From positions 1 through 37,217 of the forward strand of contig WTJO01000019.1 of the NCBI GenBank assembly GCA_011524805.1: a stretch of DNA of 37,217 nt. The letters are read 5' to 3'. This stretch comes from Alphaproteobacteria bacterium. Lineage in GTDB: Bacteria; Pseudomonadota; Alphaproteobacteria; Puniceispirillales; Puniceispirillaceae. The notes under the pieces are model-generated. The model was not told the origin of the DNA. It saw only the letters and a program-made list of their open reading frames with translations, and did no database searches. Position numbers and translations under genes: made by a program. This document shows positions 16,709 through 25,649 of this stretch, one piece after another. Position 1 is the stretch's first letter. The number at the start of each line of letters is the position of its first letter.

Positions 16709-17251
16709 ATGCGTATTGTGTCAATGGCAAGTGAAATTCTGCCTCTGGCGGCCTTTTTTCTAGGCAATCATTTTGGCAATATTTTTGTGGCGGCCACAGC
16801 CGGTGTCATAACCGCCGCCATTATCATTATTTTCACCAGATTTAGCGAGGGGCGCTGGGCCTATTTTGCACTATTTTCGGTGCTGCTTCAGGCGGTGTTT
16901 ACCATTGCCGCCCTGATTATGTCTGACAGCCTGTTTATCAAAATCCAGCCTACCCTGTTTAATGGTATTTTTGGTGTTATCCTGCTGGCAGGCAGACTTC
17001 GCGGCATGGCCGTGATGAAGCTGTTTTTTGGGGCACAATTCCAGCTTACACAGGCCACATGGCTGACCCTGTCGATGCGGTGGGGGATATTTTTCTGCTG
17101 TAACGCGCTGATGAATGAATGGGCATGGCGCAATCTAAGTGATGATGGCTGGGTCTATTTCAAGATATTTTTTGTGGCACCGCTCAGCCTGCTATTCATG
17201 GCCGCACAAATCCCGATTACCCTAAGAGGCAGAACGGATAAAGCTGACTAG
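16709..17251 (+). CDS. yciB: YciB/IspZ-family inner-membrane septation protein A
   Basis: Polytopic inner-membrane protein implicated in envelope and septum integrity. The start is set at ATG 16709 with AAGGA upstream (about 11 bases); a longer frame from 16574 overlaps the previous gene. The 180 aa have five or six hydrophobic segments and the family pattern: ASEILPLAAFFLGNH, KIQPTLFNGIFGVILLAG, WLTLSMRWGIFFC, ALMNEWAWRN and VYFKIF. Normal length for the family. Confidence 0.9.
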   Translation: MRIVSMASEILPLAAFFLGNHFGNIFVAATAGVITAAIIIIFTRFSEGRWAYFALFSVLLQAVFTIAALIMSDSLFIKIQPTLFNGIFGVILLAGRLRGMAVMKLFFGAQFQLTQATWLTLSMRWGIFFCCNALMNEWAWRNLSDDGWVYFKIFFVAPLSLLFMAAQIPITLRGRTDKAD

Positions 17252-17262
17252 CCAGCACACTA

Positions 17263-18423
17263 TCAGCTATCTGTGCGCATATCCCGTAATTCGGCCAGTG
17301 TGGTTGCGCCTAGCTGAACCATGGTATTTTCCAGCTCGTCTTTGAGGATGGCGGCAACATGTTCTGCCCCGCCCTGCCCCATCGCCGCCATACCAAACAG
17401 AAAGGCACGGCCACACATCACAAAATCTGCACCGCTGGCAATGGCGCGCGCTACATCCAGCCCCGAACGGATGCCGCTATCAAGTGCGATTGGCACATCA
17501 TTGCCGGCCATCTTGCGGATATCGCCTAGCATATCAATGCTGGCAGGCACAGCGTCAATCTGTCTGCCGCCATGGTTTGAGACAATCAGCCCGTCAACAC
17601 CTGCTGCAAGGGCACGCTCTGCATCTGCAACAGACAGCAACCCCTTGACAAGCATAGGGCCATCCCATTCTTTTCTGATCTCGTCCAGATAATCCCATGT
17701 CAGAGAGCCGTTAAGCTGGCTGCCGATAAATTCGCTAATATTCCGCAAGGCAGATTTCTGCGCATAGGGTTCAAGATTTTTGAATCTGAATTTGCCACCA
17801 TTTGCCAGCACAGATAGCGCCCAGTGCGGATGCAGCATAGATTGCCAGAAGACGCGCGGGGTTAGTGCCATCGGGTTACGAGAGCCTATTGGCGCACCAG
17901 CCAGCCGCATGGCTTCACGGCGTGACGGCCCCGGCACATCTGCGGTAACAATCAGCGCCTTCATACCTGCCTGTTTTGCTCTGCCCAACAGGTCTGCCAT
18001 TATCTGTCTGTCATTTGGGGCATAAAGCTGAAACCAGCTAGTGTCATTATTGACCGCAGCTACCTCTTCAATAGACGCCCCTGCAACTGTGCTAAGCGCA
18101 TAGGGAAAGTTAAATTTCTTTGCCGCCTGAGCCAGCGCCTTTTCAGAGCCCGGCCAGATAAGCGACTGAAGCCCGATAGGCGACACACCAAACGGCAGGG
18201 CATAATGCTGAGACAGAAATGTGCAGCTGGTATCAGGTGATACTCTACCGCGCAGAAACCTAGGGGTGAGATGCACAGATGAAAGACGTTCTTCATTGCG
18301 GCTTACCGCCTGTTCGGCGCCTGTGCCACACGCCATATAGGCATGGACAAAGGGCGGCAATCTGCGCTTTGCCACAGGCACCATATCGCTGATACGCAAT
18401 AGTTTATCTGGGCTCGTCATCAT
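17263..18423 (-). CDS. FMN-dependent alpha-hydroxy-acid dehydrogenase (LldD/mandelate dehydrogenase type)
   Basis: Oxidises an (S)-2-hydroxyacid such as L-lactate to the 2-oxoacid using FMN in a TIM barrel. Residues visible are the N-terminal substrate region (PPFVHAYMACGTGAEQ), PIGLQSLIWPGSE, WFQLYAPNDR, LIVTADVP, the FMN-binding K260 (MLVKGLLS), the catalytic H284 with R287 (VSNHGGRQID), LDSGIRSGLDV and GADFVMCGRAFLFG. The 386 aa are the normal length. The common YxxGG near residue 30 is replaced by YMACGTG, so the exact substrate is uncertain. A cytochrome c gene lies 72 bases upstream on the same strand and is a plausible electron acceptor. Confidence 0.9.
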   Translation of the reverse strand: MMTSPDKLLRISDMVPVAKRRLPPFVHAYMACGTGAEQAVSRNEERLSSVHLTPRFLRGRVSPDTSCTFLSQHYALPFGVSPIGLQSLIWPGSEKALAQAAKKFNFPYALSTVAGASIEEVAAVNNDTSWFQLYAPNDRQIMADLLGRAKQAGMKALIVTADVPGPSRREAMRLAGAPIGSRNPMALTPRVFWQSMLHPHWALSVLANGGKFRFKNLEPYAQKSALRNISEFIGSQLNGSLTWDYLDEIRKEWDGPMLVKGLLSVADAERALAAGVDGLIVSNHGGRQIDAVPASIDMLGDIRKMAGNDVPIALDSGIRSGLDVARAIASGADFVMCGRAFLFGMAAMGQGGAEHVAAILKDELENTMVQLGATTLAELRDMRTDS

Positions 18424-18495
18424 TCCCCCGAAATATCACACTATCTTTACCTTGCCGGCAGATAGCCAGCATTTACCCATATCCAGATGGCGAGG

Positions 18496-18873
18496 CTAGT
18501 TGCTGAACTGTTTTAGATAGGCAATGACATTTGCTCTATCATCTTCTTTTTTCAGGCCGGCAAAGGCCATTTTCGTACCTTTAATATATTTTTTAGGTGC
18601 GGCAAGATAGCCATCAAGCGTTTCGTCATTCCACACAATGCCCGAGGCTTTCATGGCCTTTGAATATTTTTTATATCCTTCTGCTGTGCCCGCAGTGCGG
18701 CCAAACAGATTTACCAGATGAGGGCCTGTCTTGTGTTTTTCTTCAACAACATGGCATGCCTTGCATTTTTTGAATACCTTTTCGCCCGCCGCCACATCAC
18801 CTGCCAGCGCAGGGGCAGCAAAAAAGATAGATGCAACGCCAATATAAAGAGATAGGGTTTTCTTCAGTGTCAT
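18496..18873 (-). CDS. Periplasmic class I cytochrome c (c2/c550-like)
   Basis: Soluble electron carrier. A signal peptide ([22 protein letters not shown]) ends in ALA, with cleavage before GDVAAGEK. The heme motif is CKACH (C37, C40, H41) and the sixth ligand is probably M102 in [11 protein letters not shown]. The 125 aa fit mitochondrial-like cytochromes c of alphaproteobacteria ([36 protein letters not shown]). The start is set at ATG 18871-18873 with AGGA 8 bases upstream; a TTG three codons earlier (18882) is in frame. It precedes an FMN hydroxyacid dehydrogenase gene by 72 bases. Confidence 0.94.
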   Translation of the reverse strand: MTLKKTLSLYIGVASIFFAAPALAGDVAAGEKVFKKCKACHVVEEKHKTGPHLVNLFGRTAGTAEGYKKYSKAMKASGIVWNDETLDGYLAAPKKYIKGTKMAFAGLKKEDDRANVIAYLKQFSN

Positions 18874-19000
18874 AATATCCAATCCTGTCGATCATCTGGT
18901 TTGGCCTTCATCTTAAAGGCGTTAAAGCTAGATGTGTAGTTATTTTTCCGCCAGCCGCAAACTGATTTATGCAACCGGCTGTCAAGATGCACACCTGCCC

Positions 19001-19954
19001 TCAAGCTGGCTGGCTGATAACGCGGATAGGCTCACCTGCCAGCCATGCTGCCAATGCCTCCAGCGTCTGGCCGTAAAATACGTTCATTGTCTCGGCTGTA
19101 ACATAGCCAATATGCGGCAGTAATAGCAGATTTGGCACATCTCTTAGCCTGTCATCTTGTGGCAATGGCTCATGATTGAACACATCGGTGGCCGCACCGG
19201 CAATCTGTCCAGCCCTCAGCGCCTCTATCAGCGCATCCTCATCAACAATGGGCGCGCGCGATGTATTCACGATATAGGCGTCCGGCTTCATCCATGCCAG
19301 CTCCTGTGCCCCGACAAGCCCCCTCACCCTGTCAGAGAGTTTCAGATGGATTGAGATAAAATCGGATGTTTTGAAAAATGTCTGTTTATCAGCGTAAGTT
19401 ACGCCCTGTTCTGCACACTGCTCTTCTGTCAGGTTCTGAGAATATGCAATCACATTCATGCCATAGGCCTTGCCTAGAGATGCGACTGCCGAGCCAAGTC
19501 TGCCAAGCCCCAGAATACCAAGCGTAGCCCCTCTTAAATCGCGTCCTGTCGCTACCTGCCAGCCGCCCTGTTGCATAGACAAAGCCGACGGCACAATCTG
19601 GCGTGCCAGTGCCCCTATCAGGCTCATCGCAAGCTCTGCTGTTGCATGACCGGGAGACTCTGTGCCGCAGACAATAATGCCGCGCCGTGCAAAACAGGCT
19701 AGATCAAGTGCCGCATTTCGCATACCTGACGTAAAAACAGCCTTCAGGTTTGGCAATTGTTCTATTACCTCTGCTGGAAAGCCTGTCCGCTCGCGCATCA
19801 CAAGCAGAACATCACATGGCGCGAGCCTGTCTATCAGAGGCTGACCTGAGAGTGTGTCAGAGAAAAATATTACCTCATGCTCTGCCTCAAATGGTGCAAA
19901 ATCTGCAAAATTGCGGGCATTTTCCTGCCAGTCATCCAGAACTGCGATTTTCAT
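19001..19954 (-). CDS. NAD(P)-dependent D-2-hydroxyacid dehydrogenase
   Basis: Reduces a 2-oxoacid to the D-hydroxyacid or the reverse. The 317 aa form a flavodoxin-like substrate domain with an inserted Rossmann domain. The nucleotide fingerprint is GLGRLG at 149-154. The catalytic triad is R233 (NTSRAPIVDE), E262 (FNHEPLP) and H281 (LLPHIGYVT). The acidic residue expected at the end of strand 2 for NAD preference is not obvious (VIAYSQNL), so NADP use is possible. The substrate is not known. It lies upstream of the cytochrome c gene on the same strand with a 127-base gap. Confidence 0.92.
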   Translation of the reverse strand: MKIAVLDDWQENARNFADFAPFEAEHEVIFFSDTLSGQPLIDRLAPCDVLLVMRERTGFPAEVIEQLPNLKAVFTSGMRNAALDLACFARRGIIVCGTESPGHATAELAMSLIGALARQIVPSALSMQQGGWQVATGRDLRGATLGILGLGRLGSAVASLGKAYGMNVIAYSQNLTEEQCAEQGVTYADKQTFFKTSDFISIHLKLSDRVRGLVGAQELAWMKPDAYIVNTSRAPIVDEDALIEALRAGQIAGAATDVFNHEPLPQDDRLRDVPNLLLLPHIGYVTAETMNVFYGQTLEALAAWLAGEPIRVISQPA

Positions 19955-20116
19955 GATATTTTTTCCACGGTTATAAGAAGATAGATACCGGTTACAGGCC
20001 GGCTCACTATATCATATCTAGCGGTGATGCAAACGCAATATTTGCTATCTGCGATAAGCTATATTACACCCATGCACACAGATATGACTGATAAAGATAA
20101 AAGATAGGCACATATT

Positions 20117-20857
20117 ATGCTGAAAGCGGTGATTTTTGATAAAGATGGCGTCTTGCTTGATCTGGAGGCCACATGGCTGAACAGCGCAATAGCAATGACA
20201 CATTTTGTGGCCTCTCTTAGCGGCGGCAGGCATTCTGCATCTGCCTTTCAGCAGATTATCGGCATTGATGAGACAAACCGGTCTATTGACCCGAACGGGC
20301 TGTTTGCGGCAGGCACCAGCAAAGGCCAGATTGAGGCCTTCTGCGCGTTTGAACCTGAACTGGCACCCCAGCTTACAGAAGATGCAGAGACACGCAAAAA
20401 ATTACGGGATATCTTTCTGGATGAACGCCAGACAACCTTGCAGCAAAATGGTACTGTGTCCAATGGTGATGTGGTTACACCGCTTAGCGCGCTGAAAGCG
20501 GCAGGATACAGGCTGGCGGTGCTAACCAATGATTCAGAAACATCTGCAATACAGGGCTGTCAGGATATTGGCATTTTTGAGATGATGGACGTTGTTATCG
20601 GCTTTGATAGCGGCTTTGGACATAAGCCTGAACCATACGGGTTTCTTGAGATATGCAGACGCTTTGAGATTACCCCGCAAGAGGCGGTGATGGTTGGCGA
20701 TACCGCTGCTGACAGAGATGTTGCTATCGCCGCAGGGGCTGGCAGTTTCATTGGGGTATCTGCCCATCAGACAGCGCCTATCGCGCTTCAGGACTGTGCC
20801 TATCTGGTCAGTGACCTGACATCACTGCCTGAAATTATGATAGAAATAAATGGCTGA
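20117..20857 (+). CDS. HAD-superfamily phosphatase (phosphoglycolate-phosphatase-like)
   Basis: Haloacid-dehalogenase-like hydrolase, 246 aa. Motif I is VIFDKDGVLLD (nucleophile D8, acid D10), motif II LTNDS, the motif III Lys is in FGHKPEPYGF, and motif IV is MVGDTAADRD (D195, D199). An insert between motifs I and II forms a helical cap as in Gph/PGMB relatives. Phosphoglycolate is a reasonable substrate, since the window also carries glycolate oxidase, but beta-phosphoglucomutase-like or nucleotide substrates cannot be excluded. It faces fpr, with stop codons 3 bases apart. Confidence 0.85.
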   Translation: MLKAVIFDKDGVLLDLEATWLNSAIAMTHFVASLSGGRHSASAFQQIIGIDETNRSIDPNGLFAAGTSKGQIEAFCAFEPELAPQLTEDAETRKKLRDIFLDERQTTLQQNGTVSNGDVVTPLSALKAAGYRLAVLTNDSETSAIQGCQDIGIFEMMDVVIGFDSGFGHKPEPYGFLEICRRFEITPQEAVMVGDTAADRDVAIAAGAGSFIGVSAHQTAPIALQDCAYLVSDLTSLPEIMIEING

Positions 20858-20860
20858 ATG

Positions 20861-21658
20861 CTAGCCCACAAAGGCCTTTTCAAGCACGAATTCGGCTGGC
20901 TGGCTATTGGCACCTTCGTTAAATCCTGCCTGCTCGCAAATTGCTTTCATATCCTGATTCATGGCCATAGAGCCGCAAATCATCACCCTGTCCGAACCAA
21001 CCGAGAGGGCAGGTATATTCAGCCTGTCAAATAGTTCGCCAGAGCTGATCAGGTCAGTTGGCCTGCCGGTCAGTTCAGATGGCTCACGGGTAGTTGATGG
21101 CAAATGGGTCAGCTTGGCAGTTGCCTGCTCACCTATCAGCATATCTGATTTCGCTTCTGCGACCAGCGATTTACCATAGCTCAGCTCATCTGCAAACCTG
21201 CACCCGTGAAGCAGGTAGATTTCGTCAAACCGCTCATAGGTCTCAGGGTCACGTATGATAGACGCAAACGGCGCAATGCCTGTGCCAGTTGATACCAGAA
21301 ACAGCCTGCTGGCAGGGGTTAGCGCATCAAGCACCAGCGTGCCTGTCGGCTTCCGCTTCATGATAATAAACTCATCTGGTTTGATATGCTGAAGCCGAGA
21401 GGTTAGCGGACCATCTGCCACCTTGATAGAATAAAACCCGATTTTCTCATCCCAGAACGGCGTGGTAATAGAATAGGCGCGAAGAAGCGGCTTTCCCTGC
21501 TCTGTCAACAGGCCAATCATCACAAATTCGCCAGACCTGAATCTGAAAGAGGCAGGCCGTTCTACCTCAAAAGAGAACAGCCTGTCTGTCCAGTGCTGTA
21601 CAGATAGCACCCTGACAGCATCCGGAGTCTGGTCTGTAATGGCGGCAATATCACTCAT
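20861..21658 (-). CDS. fpr: Ferredoxin/flavodoxin-NADP+ reductase
   Basis: FAD enzyme exchanging electrons between NADPH and ferredoxin or flavodoxin. FAD binding is shown by LLRAYSITTPFW and IKVADGPLTSRLQHI. The NADP domain has STGTGIAPFASIIRDPETYERF, YLLHGCRFADEL and MICGSMAMNQD. The C-terminus LEKAFVG fits bacterial subclass II Fpr, which ends soon after the FVEKAFV-like motif. The start is placed at ATG 21656-21658 (MSDIAAITDQ, 265 aa); a GTG six codons earlier at 21676 is in frame. It is divergent from the metal-exporter gene. Confidence 0.95.
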   Translation of the reverse strand: MSDIAAITDQTPDAVRVLSVQHWTDRLFSFEVERPASFRFRSGEFVMIGLLTEQGKPLLRAYSITTPFWDEKIGFYSIKVADGPLTSRLQHIKPDEFIIMKRKPTGTLVLDALTPASRLFLVSTGTGIAPFASIIRDPETYERFDEIYLLHGCRFADELSYGKSLVAEAKSDMLIGEQATAKLTHLPSTTREPSELTGRPTDLISSGELFDRLNIPALSVGSDRVMICGSMAMNQDMKAICEQAGFNEGANSQPAEFVLEKAFVG

Positions 21659-21794
21659 ACTGGCTTGATCCCTCACATGCGTCTCGGCTTTGCAGACAGC
21701 TCACTGTTTCATACGCACTAGCTGAAATTTTGTCCAGTCCGGTGATGCAATATCCTGAGCTGTCATTAACGCCTTGAACTGGCCAAACTTAGCA

Positions 21795-21822
21795 TTGACT
21801 AACTTACTAAGTATCCTATATT
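21795..21822 (+). promoter_or_regulatory. Promoter with overlapping palindromic operator before the exporter gene
   Basis: TTGACT (21795-21800) and TATATT (21817-21822) are 16 bases apart. Between them lies a perfect 5+1+5 inverted repeat, ACTTACTAAGT (21802-21812), in the position of a repressor site. A further ACTTAG at about 21787 is the complement of the CTAAGT half. The predicted start of transcription (about 21829) leaves a leader of some 25 bases, which supports translation from 21854. Confidence 0.6.
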
Positions 21823-21853
21823 AGAGTTGTTTCCCGCAAATAGGGTTAGCGCT

Positions 21854-23032
21854 ATGCAATCTTCTGACATAATCTTTGCCTCTTCTAGGCCAAAACCAAA
21901 TTACTGGTTTGCAGGTATCATCGGGCTTGTGATTATGCTGATGGTGCTGGATAGCTCTGCCATCACTGTTGTGGTAAATGCGATTTCTGAAGCATATCTT
22001 GCTGTCTCAACCTTTGTTGCAGGCACCTTGCTATTATTTTTTGCAGTAGAGCGATATTTCAATATTGATCTCAGCGACAAGCTGAGACATGCCGGCAAAT
22101 GGCAGGTAGTCATCGCAGCCTTTCTGGGCGCGTTACCCGGTTGTGGCGGGGCTATTATCGTGATGACCAGATATGTAAGCGGCTCGCTCAGCTTTGGTTC
22201 TGTGCTGGCGACCCTGACAGCCACAATGGGAGATGCTGCCTTTTTGTTGATAGCAAAAGAACCGCTAACAGGGCTGATGATTATCATTCTTGGCTTCAGT
22301 GTTGGTACAATTACTGGCTATTTCGTAGATTTCACCCATGGGCGCGATTTCATGCGTGATGCCGTGCCAGCGCAAAAAACAGAGGCTGTGCTTCTGGAAG
22401 ATGATGAACATGCAGACCTGTCCAGCAGGTTTCTGGATAAATTATGGCTGATATTGATGTTCCCCGGTCTCATCATTGGCATTATGCAGGCATTCCAGAT
22501 TGATATTGACAGTTTGCTGCCAGTACAATTTGCCTTCTCGCCAATTATTCTACTTGGCTTTGTGGGCGGTATTTTATGCTTTTCAATGTATATGCTGCCC
22601 CGTCTGTTTCCGTCTTTGCCCAGAAACCGGACATCTGATGTTACTGGTGCCTATGCTACTATCCGGCACACTATTTCAGATACAAATTTTGTCACAAGCT
22701 GGGTGATATTTGCCTTTATCGCATTTGAGCTGACAGTCCATACAACAGATTTTGATCTTGCCGCCATGTTTGACGGTATTGCGATATACGCACCCTTGCT
22801 GGCAATTCTGGTTGGCCTGTTACCTGGCTGCGGGCCACAGATTATCGTTACCAGCCTGTATCTTTCAGGATATATTCCACTATCTGCGCTTATGGGTAAC
22901 GCTATTAGCAATGATGGTGACGCCTTATTTCCGGCAATTGCCATTGCACCGCGCACGGCTATCGTGGCGACATTATATTCTACCATACCTGCCGTGCTGA
23001 TTGCCTATGGCTGGTATTTTCTGGAACGCTAG
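21854..23032 (+). CDS. Putative 10-TM metal exporter, ArsP_2/DUF2899 (PF11449)-like
   Basis: Polytopic inner-membrane protein, 392 aa, about ten hydrophobic segments. I recognise it as resembling the family labelled putative heavy-metal or manganese transporter; the substrate is not settled. It has two matching half-motifs: LPGCGGAIIVMTRYVSG with GDAAFLLIA (residues 94-134), and LPGCGPQIIVTSLYLSGY with GDALFPAIA (323-363). A central hydrophilic loop at about 165-195 carries Glu/Asp/His (LLEDDEHADLS). The start is at ATG 21854 with AGGG upstream; an earlier ATG at 21827 would precede the predicted transcript start. It is divergent from fpr and overlaps by 4 bases the end of the convergent CoA-transferase gene. 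Confidence 0.8.
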   Translation: MQSSDIIFASSRPKPNYWFAGIIGLVIMLMVLDSSAITVVVNAISEAYLAVSTFVAGTLLLFFAVERYFNIDLSDKLRHAGKWQVVIAAFLGALPGCGGAIIVMTRYVSGSLSFGSVLATLTATMGDAAFLLIAKEPLTGLMIIILGFSVGTITGYFVDFTHGRDFMRDAVPAQKTEAVLLEDDEHADLSSRFLDKLWLILMFPGLIIGIMQAFQIDIDSLLPVQFAFSPIILLGFVGGILCFSMYMLPRLFPSLPRNRTSDVTGAYATIRHTISDTNFVTSWVIFAFIAFELTVHTTDFDLAAMFDGIAIYAPLLAILVGLLPGCGPQIIVTSLYLSGYIPLSALMGNAISNDGDALFPAIAIAPRTAIVATLYSTIPAVLIAYGWYFLER

Positions 23033-24279
23033 CCCCGCATCTCTATAATCTTCTGTCTGGCAAGCTGGTCAAGTTCGCTATCTGCCATGCCAAGCACATC
23101 TGACAGCACCTGATAGGTATCAGCCCCTAATCGCGGGGCGGGCGCCGAGGGCGTTAGCGGCGTATCCGACATTCTGATAGGATTGGCCACCATAGGATGG
23201 CTGAACCCGTCTTTTTCGGGGGTGGTGCGCATAAGCTGACGGTGAATAGCCTGTGGCTCGTCAAAGACACGATGAAGGTCATTTACAGGCCCCGCAGGAA
23301 CGCCATTCTCGCCAAGCACAGCCAGCCAGTCATCTGTTGTTCTGGATTTCAACAGAGGGGTAAGCACGCCAAGTGCCTGTTCACGATGCATCACCCTGCT
23401 TTCATTGGTGCGGAATCTGTCATCTTCTGCAATTTCAGGCTTGCCGGCAATAGCACAAAAGCGGCTAAACTGGGCATCATTACCAATGGCCAGGATTATA
23501 TGACCATCTTTCGTCTCAAATGCCTGATAGGGCACAATATTGGGATGGGCATTTCCCATCCTCTGGGGTGCAATGCCTGTTGCCAGATAATTCAATGCCT
23601 GATTGGCCATGCTGGCCACTGCCACATCAAATAGTGCCAGATCGATATGCTGGCCTTTGCCGCTTGTTTTGCGATGCTCAAGCGCCGCCAGAATGGCGAT
23701 GGTTGCGTTCAGCCCCGTCAGTATGTCTACCAGCGCGACCCCTGCCTTTACCGGCATGCCACCAGGCTCATCATCAGGAAATCCGGTAACAGACATCAGC
23801 CCGCTCATGGCCTGTATCATAAAATCATAACCTGCACGATGCGATTCAGGGCCATCCTGACCAAAGCCTGTTAATGAGCAGTAAATCAGATGCGGAAAAC
23901 GGCTTTGCAAACTGTCATAATCAAGACCATATTTTTTCAGCCCGCCAACCTTGAAATTCTCAATAACAATATCTGCCTTGCTGGCAAGCTGGCAAATAAG
24001 TTCTGCGCCCTCAGAAGAGGTGATATCAATCGCAAGTGATTTTTTATTGCGGTTGGCACTGGCAAAGTAGGCAGAGATGCCCGGCTCGTCCGCTTGTGGA
24101 TCACGCAGATAGGGTGGCCCCCAGCCGCGTGTTTCATCACCTGTGACAGGCCGTTCTATCTTCCATATCTCTGCGCCCATATCACCCAGAGTCTGGGTTG
24201 ACCAGGGCCCTGCCAGCACGCGGCTGAGGTCAAGAATCTTCAGATGCCCAAGCGCAGCGGCAAGCGGATTGGCCGACAT
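23029..24279 (-). CDS. Family III (CaiB/BaiF) CoA-transferase, probably glutarate-linked
   Basis: Moves CoA between acyl-CoA and a free acid through an aspartyl-CoA thioester. The 416 aa show LDLSRVLAGPWSTQTLGDMGAE, RNKKSLAIDI, YCSLTGFGQDGP, YDFMIQAMSGLMSVTG and the catalytic D185 in GVALVDILTGLNA, plus QHIDLALFDV. It starts 8 bases after the stop of glutaryl-CoA dehydrogenase on the same strand. This pairing is the one seen for glutarate CoA-transferases (SUGCT-like), so activation of glutarate, perhaps with succinyl-CoA as donor, is the best inference. Confidence 0.9.
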   Translation of the reverse strand: MSANPLAAALGHLKILDLSRVLAGPWSTQTLGDMGAEIWKIERPVTGDETRGWGPPYLRDPQADEPGISAYFASANRNKKSLAIDITSSEGAELICQLASKADIVIENFKVGGLKKYGLDYDSLQSRFPHLIYCSLTGFGQDGPESHRAGYDFMIQAMSGLMSVTGFPDDEPGGMPVKAGVALVDILTGLNATIAILAALEHRKTSGKGQHIDLALFDVAVASMANQALNYLATGIAPQRMGNAHPNIVPYQAFETKDGHIILAIGNDAQFSRFCAIAGKPEIAEDDRFRTNESRVMHREQALGVLTPLLKSRTTDDWLAVLGENGVPAGPVNDLHRVFDEPQAIHRQLMRTTPEKDGFSHPMVANPIRMSDTPLTPSAPAPRLGADTYQVLSDVLGMADSELDQLARQKIIEMRG

Positions 24280-24287
24280 AATGGTCT

Positions 24288-25514
24288 CTAAAGCGAGGCA
24301 AATGCCTGAAGGCCGGTCTGCGCACGCCCAAGAATGAGCGCATGCACATCATGTGTGCCTTCATAGGTATTGACGGTTTCAAGATTCATCATATGGCGCA
24401 TCACATGATATTCTTCGGCAATTCCGTTACCGCCATGCATATCTCTGGCAAGCCGCGCAATATGCAGTGCCTTGCCACAGCTATTGCGCTTGATGAGCGA
24501 GATAAGCTCAGGTGCGCACGCATGCTCATCAAGCATCCGGCCGGCCCGAAGAACCGATTGTAGGCCAATGGCAATTTCTGTCTGCATATCAGCCAGCTTT
24601 AGCTGGATAAGCTGGGTGGCGGCAAGTGGCTTGCCAAACTGTTTGCGCTCAAGCGTGTAGTCTCTGGCAGCATGCCAGCAAAATTCGGCGGCACCAAGCG
24701 CACCCCAGCCAATACCAAACCGTGCCTTGTTCAGACAGCTAAACGGGCCTTTCAGCCCCTGGACATGCGGCAGAATAGCCTCTTCACCAACCTCAACCCC
24801 GTCAAGGCTGATTGAGCCTGTTACAGACGCACGAAGTGATAATTTGCCTTTGATTTTATCTGCGGACAGACCCTTCATGCCCTTTTCCAGAATAAAGCCT
24901 TTAATCTGGTTATCATGGGCGTCTGATTTTGCCCAGATAATGAAAACATCGGCAACAGGCGCATTAGATATCCACATTTTTGAACCTGACAGGCGATAGC
25001 CGGACGCGGTTTTTTCGGCGCGGGTACGCATGCCGGCAGGGTCTGAGCCTGCATCTGCTTCTGTGAGCCCGAAACAGCCTATCATCTCGCCTTTTGCCAG
25101 TTTCGGCAGATATTTCTGTTTCTGTTCTTCTGTGCCAAATGCTTCAATCGGGTGCATGACCAGCGAAGATTGCACACTCAGCATTGAGCGATAGCCTGAA
25201 TCAATCCGCTCAATTGCCCGTGCGACCAGACCATAACTGACATGATTTGCCCCTGCCCCGCCATAGGCCGTATCAACAGTAATGCCTAACAGCCCTCGTT
25301 CACCCATCTCGCGAAAAATCGACAAATCTGTCTTTTCTTCCCGATATGCCTCAATAATGCGAGGTGCCAGATATTCATCTGCATAGCCACGCGCCATATC
25401 CGAGACCATACGCTCTTCTTCAGTAAGCTGGCTTTCCAGACCAAACGGGTCTGCCCAGTCAAATATCGCTTTTTTCGGACGTGTGTTCACATCAGCACTA
25501 ACGCTATCCATCAT
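24288..25514 (-). CDS. gcdH: Glutaryl-CoA dehydrogenase
   Basis: FAD enzyme that oxidises and decarboxylates glutaryl-CoA to crotonyl-CoA in lysine/tryptophan and glutarate breakdown; electrons go to ETF. The 408 aa carry the GCDH-specific features of the acyl-CoA dehydrogenase fold: [19 protein letters not shown] at the N-terminus, [44 protein letters not shown] and the catalytic base E385 in [21 protein letters not shown] lies 4 bases before the first and 7 bases before the second of two adjacent ATGs (25514, 25511); the second has better spacing. Upstream gene of a two-gene unit with the CoA-transferase. Confidence 0.96.
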   Translation of the reverse strand: MMDSVSADVNTRPKKAIFDWADPFGLESQLTEEERMVSDMARGYADEYLAPRIIEAYREEKTDLSIFREMGERGLLGITVDTAYGGAGANHVSYGLVARAIERIDSGYRSMLSVQSSLVMHPIEAFGTEEQKQKYLPKLAKGEMIGCFGLTEADAGSDPAGMRTRAEKTASGYRLSGSKMWISNAPVADVFIIWAKSDAHDNQIKGFILEKGMKGLSADKIKGKLSLRASVTGSISLDGVEVGEEAILPHVQGLKGPFSCLNKARFGIGWGALGAAEFCWHAARDYTLERKQFGKPLAATQLIQLKLADMQTEIAIGLQSVLRAGRMLDEHACAPELISLIKRNSCGKALHIARLARDMHGGNGIAEEYHVMRHMMNLETVNTYEGTHDVHALILGRAQTGLQAFASL

Positions 25515-25649
25515 ATCTCCAATGCACCAAGGCAGTTATATCGTGTGATTTTGCATCCCATGACAATAGCGTGTTTTCCCGATATATCAAATATCTAATT
25601 GCCAGTTTCAGCAATGCTTCCCGAACTGTAAAAAAATGGGCGGCAAGGG

